12,508 bases of DNA from Chamaesiphon sp. (GTDB taxonomy: Bacteria; Cyanobacteriota; Cyanobacteriia; Cyanobacteriales; Chamaesiphonaceae). Numbering within the stretch: the stretch's first letter is position 1; each line of letters begins with the position of its first letter. The DNA lies in contig JAJAYU010000410.1 in assembly GCA_026786125.1 (NCBI GenBank), positions 1-12,508 of the forward strand, in the 5' to 3' direction. Below are positions 1 to 6,423 of this stretch, piece by piece. Under the pieces are notes generated by a model. The model saw nothing but the letters and a program-made list of their open reading frames with translations. It was not told the origin of the DNA and made no database searches. The position numbers and the translations under genes are program-made.

Positions 1-488
1 AAAACTTCATCGTCTATTTTTAGTTCTCCTACAAAAATATAGATCTCTAAAATCCCCGGGTGTTTATTAATTGGATCCACGACTCCAGCCGCAGCTTTGA
101 CGAGTAAATGTTGGGTTCTATTTATTTCATCGCGAAGTAAAACTACAGCTTGTACGCCTTCAATTCGACGCGGCTGCCAATCTAGATCAGCCGATCTGAT
201 TGTAAACATTTTGAGATCTGGCGGCACTTCTGGCGATACTTCAGGGATAGCTTCAACAGGATCCAGTCCCAACCGATCGAATAATCGATCCTTGAGATCT
301 GCTGCCATTGGCATCGTGGGAGCACCATAAGGAATAACTCCTACCGCAGCTTGGTAGCTTGCCAATTCTTCAGCCAAATCTGGACACTCCAAAACTTGGG
401 CTTCTACCCAGAGTCGTTCGTCATGATCCAGTAGATCGAGCGCATATAGTGGTGCAAGTTCACAAAAACATCGGGGGTCGTCATTCAT
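1..488 (-). CDS. ChrR-like anti-sigma factor with cupin domain (partial, runs off left edge)
   Basis: The minus-strand frame starts at ATG 488 and stays open for 162 codons to the window edge, so the C-terminus is missing. Residues 1-75 look like a small helical anti-sigma domain: LAPLYALDLLD, then ECPDLAEELASY, then a linker. From about residue 95 a cupin-like domain begins (WQPRRIEGVQAVVLL, then GVVDPINKHPGILEIYIFVG), as in ChrR, which holds its sigma factor inactive until a stress signal. The zinc motif HxxxCxxC of the classic domain is degraded here to Q31-xxx-C35-xx-L38. The first cupin His is replaced by Asn141, while His143 and Glu148 remain. It lies 75 bases downstream of the ECF sigma gene on the same strand, the usual arrangement for a cognate pair. 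No clear ribosome binding site is seen. A generic RskA/FecR-type anti-sigma is less likely because of the cupin segment. Fairly sure of anti-sigma, less of the ligand. Confidence 0.75.
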   Translation of the reverse strand, partial: MNDDPRCFCELAPLYALDLLDHDERLWVEAQVLECPDLAEELASYQAAVGVIPYGAPTMPMAADLKDRLFDRLGLDPVEAIPEVSPEVPPDLKMFTIRSADLDWQPRRIEGVQAVVLLRDEINRTQHLLVKAAAGVVDPINKHPGILEIYIFVGELKIDDEV

Positions 489-508
489 TCTAACTGTAGC
501 GGCGGGGT

Positions 509-524
509 TGATTAGATTAGATTA
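509..524. repeat. GATTA short tandem repeat
   Basis: Three copies of the pentamer GATTA plus one extra base lie in the 75-base gap between the sigma factor stop and the anti-sigma start. No function can be assigned. It is in the leader of the anti-sigma frame and the gap contains no convincing terminator, so co-transcription remains plausible. Confidence 0.6.
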
Positions 525-563
525 GTTTATTTTTGCCTGTTTACTATTTATCAATCTATTGAT

Positions 564-1130
564 TTATGATTCCCTGTCGAATTGCACCCTGAGCTTACTC
601 AATCCCAGCCGAATCCTAGTTTTCACCGTTCCTGGTGAAAGTCCAATGGCTGCGGCAATTTCAGTATGAGTTAAACCTTGATAGTACGCCATCTCAATTA
701 CTTGACGCTGTGCGGCGGGAATCAGATCTAATGCGGTGATTACTTGTTTTCGTCGTTCGGCAATTTCTACTGATTCAAGTGGATCTACGCTCGTAGTGGG
801 AAATTCGATCTCTTTTCCGACGGCGATGGCGGTATTAACTTTATTGAGACGTTGAATTTTACGCAACCTATCGATAATCCGACTGCGAGCGAGGGTAAAA
901 ATCCACTGATCGACGGAACCCTTGTCAGCATCGAATCTATCGGCAATTTTCCAAACCTGAGCAAAGACATCTAAAACAACTTCTTCACAGTCCTCTACTG
1001 AGTTTAAACTCTTCCAGGCGACCGCATAAATCATCCGTGAATATCGCTCATAAAGCTGAGATAATGCATTCCGATCTCCATCTGCGATTTGGGTGACTAA
1101 CTGCTGGCTCAAAGTGCACTTACTACTCAA
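564..1130 (-). CDS. ECF-type RNA polymerase sigma factor
   Basis: An extracytoplasmic-function sigma factor with only regions 2 and 4. Region 2 (RMIYAVAWKSLNSVEDCEEV, VWKIADRF, WIFTLARSRIIDRLRK) melts the -10 element and binds core polymerase. Region 4 (LDLIPAAQRQVIEMAY, then the helix-turn-helix GLTHTEIAAAIGLSPGTVK) reads the -35 element. The frame is open up to an ATG at 1208 (214 residues), but I prefer TTG at 1130: it has AGGAG at 1138-1142, seven bases upstream, and gives 188 residues starting MSSKCTLSQQLVTQIADGD, the normal ECF length and N-terminus. The extra 26 residues from 1208 look unlike the family. The gene is followed by the ChrR-like anti-sigma gene, and a pair of this kind normally forms one transcript. 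The likely targets are the plus-strand genes at 1438 and 2913, which share an ECF-like promoter block. Family call is secure; start and subgroup are inferred. Confidence 0.9.
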   Translation of the reverse strand: MSSKCTLSQQLVTQIADGDRNALSQLYERYSRMIYAVAWKSLNSVEDCEEVVLDVFAQVWKIADRFDADKGSVDQWIFTLARSRIIDRLRKIQRLNKVNTAIAVGKEIEFPTTSVDPLESVEIAERRKQVITALDLIPAAQRQVIEMAYYQGLTHTEIAAAIGLSPGTVKTRIRLGLSKLRVQFDRES

Positions 1131-1373
1131 AGCCCAGCTCCTATGATCGTCGTGTCCGGGGCTACAGGTTTGGATAATCCATAATCCCATCATTAAACGT
1201 CTATTCATAGATGTTGTTATCCGATCGCCGAAAAACCGCGATGCAGCGCATAGAAAGTATACACAGGATACGATCGATCTTCAATTTATTCATCTATCTT
1301 AAGAAGTAACCGAGCGTCCTCACAACTCGATCGACGAACGCAAGATTATTCTCGCTCGAAAATAAAGATTGTT

Positions 1374-1406
1374 GAGAGATCCAGTTGAGAAATAGCTGCG
1401 TATACC
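1374..1406 (+). promoter_or_regulatory. Predicted ECF sigma promoter, copy 1 (RTX/DUF4114 gene)
   Basis: GAGAGATCCA at 1374-1383, 14 bases, then GCGTATACC at 1398-1406. The same two blocks with the same spacing occur at 2831-2863 before the DUF4331 gene, with 26 of 33 positions identical overall. GATCC and CGTATAC are 16 bases apart, a normal ECF -35/-10 spacing. Transcription would start near 1412, leaving a short leader that keeps the GGAAGGA ribosome site (1423-1429) intact. A sigma-70-like TATAAT at 1411-1416 is a worse candidate because its start point would fall on that ribosome site. Assignment to the neighbouring sigma factor is inference. Confidence 0.6.
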
Positions 1407-1437
1407 TATCTATAATCAGCTTGGAAGGACAACTAAC

Positions 1438-2811
1438 ATGGCAATCATTAAGGGTACCGCTGGGGACGACATCATTTTGGGCGGTGAGGGTAATAATACG
1501 CTCACGGGTGGCGCGGGTGCGGATATATTTGAGCTATCAGCCATCAATCTCCCCAAAATACCAAATACGATTACTGATTTCGCACCGTTGGAGGATACGA
1601 TTCAAATCGATTTACCGATTAATGGTAAATCCAGCGATATCACAACAGTTCAAACTGGTAAGGATGCGACTATCAATTTTGGTACTACCCAATTAGCGAT
1701 CGTTCAGAACACTTCAGTTAACGATCTTACCAATATTATTAGCTTAAATGCCCCGATAGCTGCAACTCCAACTCCAACTTCCGTACTGTCGATTCTTGGT
1801 ATCAGCCTCGCTAAAAATCTATTTACCACCGATACTAGCGGTAACGGGTTTGGGATTAGTGCATTTAGTCAAAAACCAGGTAGTAAAGTCAATGAAATTG
1901 GAATCGTAGAGATCGACGATTTCACTGGGAAGATCGGGGGAATTGCCCCTGGATCGGCTGGATACCTCCAAGCCTTAGTCGGTCGAGCTAAACCGATTTT
2001 CTCGACCTTAGACGGCAGTTTTTTTAATCCTGCTAAGCGAGAAATTGGCTTAGATGCGAGTAAAACTTACGAATTTTTCCAAGTCCAAGATGGATCGATC
2101 GCTCAATTGCAGCAGCAGATTACTGATGGCAAAACACCAACTAATATTCTGTTTGCCCTGCCGGATGCTAATGGCAATAGTCCGATTAAATTGACTAGTA
2201 ATAGCACTAACGATGGCTATCGAGTATCGGTGAATAATGATGAATTAGTCTTGAATGTCACCAAATTAGATGGTGTTGGTGTCAATACGCCAATTGGTAG
2301 TAAATCTCAAGATTTGGCCCAAGGACGGACACTAGATCTGACTGATTTTGCAGGACAAACTCTGAAGGTAGATATTACTACCACAAGTTCGGCAGCTTAT
2401 AACAATAATATTGGTTTTTATGCGGTTGAAGATGCGATCGGCAGCATTCTACTTGCCAATGGCACTATGCTCAAACCAGGTGATGCAAATTATGCCAGTG
2501 AAGCGATTAAAAGTGCCGTTCTCCAAGCAAGTAAAACCGATAGCAAACTCAACCAAGATGTCGTCGGTGGCAAAATTTACGCACCCGTAGTTGTCGCCCA
2601 AGGTTCATTAACTGATTTTGTCAATAAAAATCCGACCAATGGTGGTGGTGCAAATGATATTCATGCTTACTTTAACTATATCGGCGCGAACCCCGATCGG
2701 ACGGATCATTTTCGCTTGATTGGTAATAATACTTTTGGCGTAGAAGATCTCTATGGTGGCGGCGATCGAGATTTTAACGATGTAGTTATTAAAGCTAGTT
2801 TTAAAGCTTAA
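1438..2811 (+). CDS. RTX-repeat / DUF4114-domain protein (predicted calcium-binding, exported)
   Basis: A 457-residue protein. Residues 6-32 are three consecutive RTX nonapeptides (GTAGDDIIL, GGEGNNTLT, GGAGADIFE), which fold as a calcium-binding parallel beta-roll, followed by ITDFAPLEDTIQID, the kind of segment that usually ends such rolls. The last 45 or so residues (FRLIGNNTFGVEDL, then GGGDRDFNDVVIKASF) match the end of DUF4114, a C-terminal domain common in large cyanobacterial surface or secreted proteins. Residues between are Gly/Asn/Thr-rich and unassigned. No Sec signal peptide is present, so type I secretion or a cytoplasmic location are the options. ATG 1438 has GGAAGGA eight bases upstream, a strong start. 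It is divergent from the sigma factor and carries promoter copy 1. The RTX repeats being at the N-terminus is unusual. Domain calls good; biological role unknown. Confidence 0.85.
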   Translation: MAIIKGTAGDDIILGGEGNNTLTGGAGADIFELSAINLPKIPNTITDFAPLEDTIQIDLPINGKSSDITTVQTGKDATINFGTTQLAIVQNTSVNDLTNIISLNAPIAATPTPTSVLSILGISLAKNLFTTDTSGNGFGISAFSQKPGSKVNEIGIVEIDDFTGKIGGIAPGSAGYLQALVGRAKPIFSTLDGSFFNPAKREIGLDASKTYEFFQVQDGSIAQLQQQITDGKTPTNILFALPDANGNSPIKLTSNSTNDGYRVSVNNDELVLNVTKLDGVGVNTPIGSKSQDLAQGRTLDLTDFAGQTLKVDITTTSSAAYNNNIGFYAVEDAIGSILLANGTMLKPGDANYASEAIKSAVLQASKTDSKLNQDVVGGKIYAPVVVAQGSLTDFVNKNPTNGGGANDIHAYFNYIGANPDRTDHFRLIGNNTFGVEDLYGGGDRDFNDVVIKASFKA

Positions 2812-2830
2812 TTGATACTCCCCCCGCACC

Positions 2831-2863
2831 GAGAGATCCATTCTGGAATTAGTAGCGTATACC
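2831..2863 (+). promoter_or_regulatory. Predicted ECF sigma promoter, copy 2 (DUF4331 gene)
   Basis: GAGAGATCCA at 2831-2840 and GCGTATACC at 2855-2863, spaced exactly as in copy 1 at 1374-1406. It sits 50 bases before ATG 2913, in the 101-base gap after the RTX/DUF4114 stop. A start near 2869 would give a leader of roughly 40 bases carrying the AAAGGA ribosome site. The sequence around the two blocks is not conserved, so the match is not just a recent duplication of the whole upstream region. Confidence 0.6.
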
Positions 2864-2912
2864 CAGATGAATCGAAAGATTTACCGATATTATCAACATC
2901 AAAGGATTGTAT

Positions 2913-4124
2913 ATGTCTCTTTCACTGCCTAAATTTGCCCGACTGAATCCGACAAAATCGCTGATTTTAGGTGCGATTTCGATCGCCGCACTGCTAGTTG
3001 CAACTGGCTTACCAAAGGCTCTAGTGGCTTCCGATCACGATGACGGAGAAGTCGATACCAAAGGTCGTAACCTCAACCTCACCGACTTATACGCATTTCG
3101 CGAAAAAGACCAAAATCCGAATGCCAGAGATGGCGATCTGATCTTGACGATGAATAGCAATCCTCGATCAATTGCGCGTCAACAGTACTTCTTTAGCACC
3201 AACGCTCGTTACGAGTTTAAATTAACTCGTGTTGCCGACAAAGAGGCTACTCCTACGGGTCAAGAAGATATCATCCTCCGATTTGAATTTAGCCCGCCAA
3301 ACGATCGCAACCAGCAGCAGATCAAATTTACCGTAGTCAAAGATGGTAAAGAAATTTCTGCTTCAAACATGCGGACTACTGCTCTGAATGAAAAAGCACA
3401 TATCAATAACCTCGCTGCAAATGGTGCTAAGATTTCCGTCTTTGCTGGGTTGCGGGAAGATTCTCACTTCTTTGATGTCGAACAGTTTTTCCGCGTCCGG
3501 GCTGGTGCATTAGGCACCGCTCCAGGCGTTGGTTTCCGTGGCCCCGATCAAGCAATTGACTCATTTAAGGGTTATAACGTCAATGCGATCGCCCTACGGA
3601 TTCCCCAGGAATTTCTCTCAGGCAAAGATGGCGCGAAAACCTACGACATCTGGGAGACAATCTCGCTCAGAGATGGCAATGGCAAATACCAGCAGGTGGA
3701 ACGCTTGGCTCGTCCAGCCATCAATGAAGGCTTACTAACTAGTAATAGCTTACTCAATGCCTTCAACAGCGTACCGCCTACCGCCGATCTCAGCCCAGTT
3801 GCGGCACCGATTGCGACAGAAGCAATCCGCACTCTCAAAGCATTGGGAAATAATGACGATCGAACCAAAGCTTTATTAGGCGCATTTCTACCCGATGTGA
3901 TGCGAATTGATACTACTGGAGCTAGTGGCTACGCCAATGCTCTTAATGGGAAGGGTAGTCCGATTCGGGGGCGGATGATCAAAGATGATGTGATCGATGT
4001 CACTTTGAGCGTCTTGACTGACGGTAAAGTGAAGGGCGATAACGTTTCTTATGAAGGAAGTAATCTCGCTCAAGGACACAAAGCTTTAGAGGGAGATTTC
4101 CCTTATTTAGCTTTGCCAAATTAG
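2913..4124 (+). CDS. Secreted DUF4331-family protein
   Basis: A 403-residue protein. Residues 1-39 form a Sec signal peptide (positive N-terminus, hydrophobic LILGAISIAALLVATGL, likely cut after ALVA), leaving an acidic mature start, SDHDDGE. Family marks are NLNLTDLYAF (residues 54-62), AGLREDSHFFDVEQFFRVR (178-196) and the C-terminal GRMIKDDVIDVTLSVLTDG to DFPYLALPN, so the domain looks complete. The usual SHREAP-like opening is replaced by SDHDDGE. ATG 2913 is chosen because AAAGGA lies at 2901-2906; a TTG at 2907 would overlap close to that site. The biochemical function of the family is not known to me. It is the first gene of a plus-strand run with a Ser-rich secreted protein, a TPR protein and a HupE-like membrane protein, has its own ECF-like promoter, and is followed by a hairpin terminator. 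Likely extracytoplasmic, perhaps ion-related. Confidence 0.85.
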   Translation: MSLSLPKFARLNPTKSLILGAISIAALLVATGLPKALVASDHDDGEVDTKGRNLNLTDLYAFREKDQNPNARDGDLILTMNSNPRSIARQQYFFSTNARYEFKLTRVADKEATPTGQEDIILRFEFSPPNDRNQQQIKFTVVKDGKEISASNMRTTALNEKAHINNLAANGAKISVFAGLREDSHFFDVEQFFRVRAGALGTAPGVGFRGPDQAIDSFKGYNVNAIALRIPQEFLSGKDGAKTYDIWETISLRDGNGKYQQVERLARPAINEGLLTSNSLLNAFNSVPPTADLSPVAAPIATEAIRTLKALGNNDDRTKALLGAFLPDVMRIDTTGASGYANALNGKGSPIRGRMIKDDVIDVTLSVLTDGKVKGDNVSYEGSNLAQGHKALEGDFPYLALPN

Positions 4125-4182
4125 CTAGTTAGTAGTGCTATGAATCTAATATTTTGATGCATCACTAACTATTGCAAATGAA

Positions 4183-4215
4183 CTGGGAGTTCGATCAATA
4201 CTCCCAGAATCTTTT
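4183..4215 (+). terminator. Rho-independent terminator-like hairpin after the DUF4331 gene
   Basis: CTGGGAGT (4183-4190) and ACTCCCAG (4200-4207) form a perfect 8-bp stem with a 9-base loop, followed by AATCTTTT. The T-run is short, so termination may be partial and allow read-through into the next gene, whose ATG is only 18 bases further on. A second, less perfect inverted repeat lies just upstream, at roughly 4129-4165. Confidence 0.6.
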
Positions 4216-4232
4216 AGATCAAATTATTCATC

Positions 4233-4781
4233 ATGAAGTATACTCTCCTTTCTACTCTAATCTTCGGAATTACGATTATTGCCGCTCCTGCTCATGCTCA
4301 ATTTTCCTCATTTTCTTCTAGCTCAGATAGTTGTTCTGGAGTTTGTGTGAAGCTCGATTTTGGTTCGGCAAATAATGATAATTCTTTTAGTAATGGCTTT
4401 GGCAGTAGTTCTCCATCTAGTAGCAATAACCTGCGCTGGCAACTAGGAGTAACCTGGCGACCAAATCCACCCGAAATCGCTCAAGTGGAAGCAGAAAGAA
4501 CCAAACAAAAATTGGATGATAATCGCACATTAATGACTAGTTTGGCAGATGCGATCGCCCAAAACAAACTTGAATTAGCCCGTGGTTTAGCAATTTTATT
4601 AGCTCCAAGACTAGGATACAGCAATCCGACCGTGCTGATTGCAGAAATGAAACAAGGCTCGATGAACATTGGCACAGCTCCTGCTGCAATGCCTAAAACA
4701 TCAACAACTCTAATCCCACCAACTACTCAGATCAAAGAAACCTCTCTCGTTGATAATCAACCAACGATCGAACTCCGCTAA
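4233..4781 (+). CDS. Small secreted Ser/Asn-rich protein, function unknown
   Basis: A 182-residue protein I do not recognise. Residues 1-22 are a clear signal peptide (MKYTLLSTLIFGITIIAAPAHA, cut before Gln23). Residues 24-66 are low-complexity Ser, Asn and Gly with a single CSGVC pair (Cys34, Cys38) that could form a disulphide or bind a metal. The segment NLRWQLGVTWRPNPPEIAQV is followed by a helical stretch (about 82-142) rich in Ala, Leu and charged residues, and a Thr/Pro-rich tail. There is no transmembrane segment after the signal. No ribosome site is obvious upstream of ATG 4233. It sits between DUF4331 and the TPR gene on the same strand, so a periplasmic or surface role in the same module is a fair guess, nothing more. 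Confidence 0.7.
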   Translation: MKYTLLSTLIFGITIIAAPAHAQFSSFSSSSDSCSGVCVKLDFGSANNDNSFSNGFGSSSPSSSNNLRWQLGVTWRPNPPEIAQVEAERTKQKLDDNRTLMTSLADAIAQNKLELARGLAILLAPRLGYSNPTVLIAEMKQGSMNIGTAPAAMPKTSTTLIPPTTQIKETSLVDNQPTIELR

Positions 4782-4826
4782 TTGATCGGCAAAATAGATA
4801 AAAATTATATTCAAACCTTTTTTAAG

Positions 4827-4920
<94 letters not shown>

Positions 4921-4923
4921 AAC

Positions 4924-6309
4924 ATGCAACCTTCTACCCTCCCACAATTATCATTTCAACATAAATTACTCGCGATAGCTGCATTGGTGGGAATTGGGGT
5001 TTCGATCGCCATGTATACGATTTCGGTCTCAACTCCTGTTCCCAATTCGATCTGGAAATATCGATTTGTACGTCCGGAAGTAGGCGGAGTCACCAAAAAT
5101 ATTCGCAGAGAAATTGCTTTTCATCAGCAAAAAATCCAACAGCAACCAACCGCTGGATTAGAAAGAGCGGCACTCGCCCAAAATTATTTAAAAATGGCAC
5201 GAGCAACGGGGGAAAGTAGTTGGTATCTACTCGCCGAACAGACAGCACAGGAGTCACTTGTGCAATTACCAATACATAATTATGGTGCTACTGTTGTCCT
5301 TGCTAAAGTAGCAACCGCAAAGCATAATTTCACCCAATCTCTCGCTCTGCTCAAGCAACTTCCACCTGAGTCTGAAGCATTATCTCTATTAACAACCAAT
5401 CACCTAGCTTTAGGTGATACTATTACCGCCCACAAAACTGCCAATACTCTCGCCTTTAAAGTACCCACACTAGGTAACTTGACCCTCAAAGCTCTGGTAG
5501 AAGTAGCTCAGGGACAAGATCTGGCAGCGATTCGAGACTTCAAGGCGGCAATTGTCGCAGAAGAACCCGATGAAGTTGAAAGCTCGGCGTGGGTGCGGAC
5601 ATTATTGGGGCGATTGTACTATAAGCGAGGAAAACTCCAGCAAGCCGAGGAGCTGTATCAATCAGCCCTAGAGATTTTGCCTAGATATTCGCCAGCATTA
5701 CTAAATCTAGCCGAATTGTCTGCCCGTCAGTGGCAAGCCGATCCAGCTCAAACTAAAGATCGAGATAGAGCGATCGAATTATACGATCGATTCTTCATCA
5801 TCAACCAACAAGCCCCAACTATTTACGATCATGTCGCGCTGCGAGGATTGGCACGAGTCCAGAAATTGCAGGGAGATAATCTCAAAGCCAACCAAACCTG
5901 GGAGCGGGCGATAGCCAAATTGCGATCGGATTTGAGTGGCTTCGGACATCGCCGCGAGTTAGCCCAACTATTAATGGAACGAGGACAGGGACAAGATCTC
6001 ACGGAAGCTTTAACCCTAATGCAAGCCGAAATCAAAACCCGACAAGATCCCGAAACCTGGGATACCTTAGCTGCTGCCTATCTCAAACTAGGACAGCTAC
6101 CAGCCGCCGAACAAGCGATCCAGATGGCCTTGAAATCAGGACTACGAGATCCAGCAATAACCGATCGAGCAGCGGTTATCGCTCAAGCTAGAGGGCAATT
6201 AACGCAAGCTAGCAAGTATCGAGCACAGGTTAAATTGATCGATCCTCTCTTCGATGCCGGAGCTAGACAGGCTCTCGGTTTGGGTGTGGGGTTGTCTGGC
6301 TTAAATTAA
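4924..6309 (+). CDS. Membrane-anchored tetratricopeptide-repeat protein
   Basis: I place the start at ATG 4924 (461 residues). The frame extends back to ATG 4843, but those 27 residues would only translate a hairpin loop and the heptamer repeat tract. Residues 14-35 are one hydrophobic helix (LLAIAALVGIGVSIAMYTISV), so the protein is likely inner-membrane anchored with the rest outside the cytoplasm. The remainder is alpha-helical with TPR units, clearest at about 221-254 (SAWVRTLLGRLYYKRGKLQQ, then AEELYQSALEILP) and 375-405 (ETWDTLAAAYLKLGQLPAAE). TPRs are protein-protein scaffolds, so it may connect the secreted DUF4331 and Ser-rich proteins with the HupE-like membrane protein downstream. 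Neither possible start has a good ribosome site. Function beyond scaffold is unknown. TPR call is secure. Confidence 0.85.
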   Translation: MQPSTLPQLSFQHKLLAIAALVGIGVSIAMYTISVSTPVPNSIWKYRFVRPEVGGVTKNIRREIAFHQQKIQQQPTAGLERAALAQNYLKMARATGESSWYLLAEQTAQESLVQLPIHNYGATVVLAKVATAKHNFTQSLALLKQLPPESEALSLLTTNHLALGDTITAHKTANTLAFKVPTLGNLTLKALVEVAQGQDLAAIRDFKAAIVAEEPDEVESSAWVRTLLGRLYYKRGKLQQAEELYQSALEILPRYSPALLNLAELSARQWQADPAQTKDRDRAIELYDRFFIINQQAPTIYDHVALRGLARVQKLQGDNLKANQTWERAIAKLRSDLSGFGHRRELAQLLMERGQGQDLTEALTLMQAEIKTRQDPETWDTLAAAYLKLGQLPAAEQAIQMALKSGLRDPAITDRAAVIAQARGQLTQASKYRAQVKLIDPLFDAGARQALGLGVGLSGLN

Positions 6310-6318
6310 CGAAAGTAA

Positions 6319-6372
6319 GGGGTCTAAATCTTCCTCCTTTAGACTGGGCTATTAGATGAGGATTTAGACCCC
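6319..6372. repeat. Long inverted repeat with two mutually exclusive hairpins
   Basis: GGGGTCTAAATC (6319-6330) pairs perfectly over 12 bp with GATTTAGACCCC (6361-6372) across a 30-base loop. Within that loop TTTAGAC (6338-6344) can instead pair with GTCTAAA (6322-6328) as a 7-bp hairpin. The left arm can therefore take either partner. Neither form is followed by a T-run. It lies between the TPR and HupE-like genes. Confidence 0.6.
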
Positions 6373-6390
6373 ATCCTAATAATTTAGCTA

Positions 6391-6411
6391 TCAATTATCA
6401 ATTATCAATTA
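6391..6411. repeat. Heptanucleotide tandem repeat (TCAATTA)3
   Basis: Three perfect TCAATTA copies, ending 12 bases before ATG 6424 of the HupE-like gene. It is the same class of short tandem repeat as at 4858-4920, with a different heptamer. It leaves no space for a strong ribosome site upstream of that gene. Confidence 0.75.
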
Positions 6412-6423
6412 ATTAAATACACC

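Noticed and set aside
97..330. Plus-strand open frame of 77 codons
   Set aside because: Lies entirely antisense to the anti-sigma gene, with no family features or ribosome site.
1249..1262. Minus-strand GTGTATAC upstream of the sigma gene as an autoregulated copy of the shared promoter
   Set aside because: The -10-like GTATAC matches, but no GATCC is present at the right distance, so it does not qualify as a third copy.
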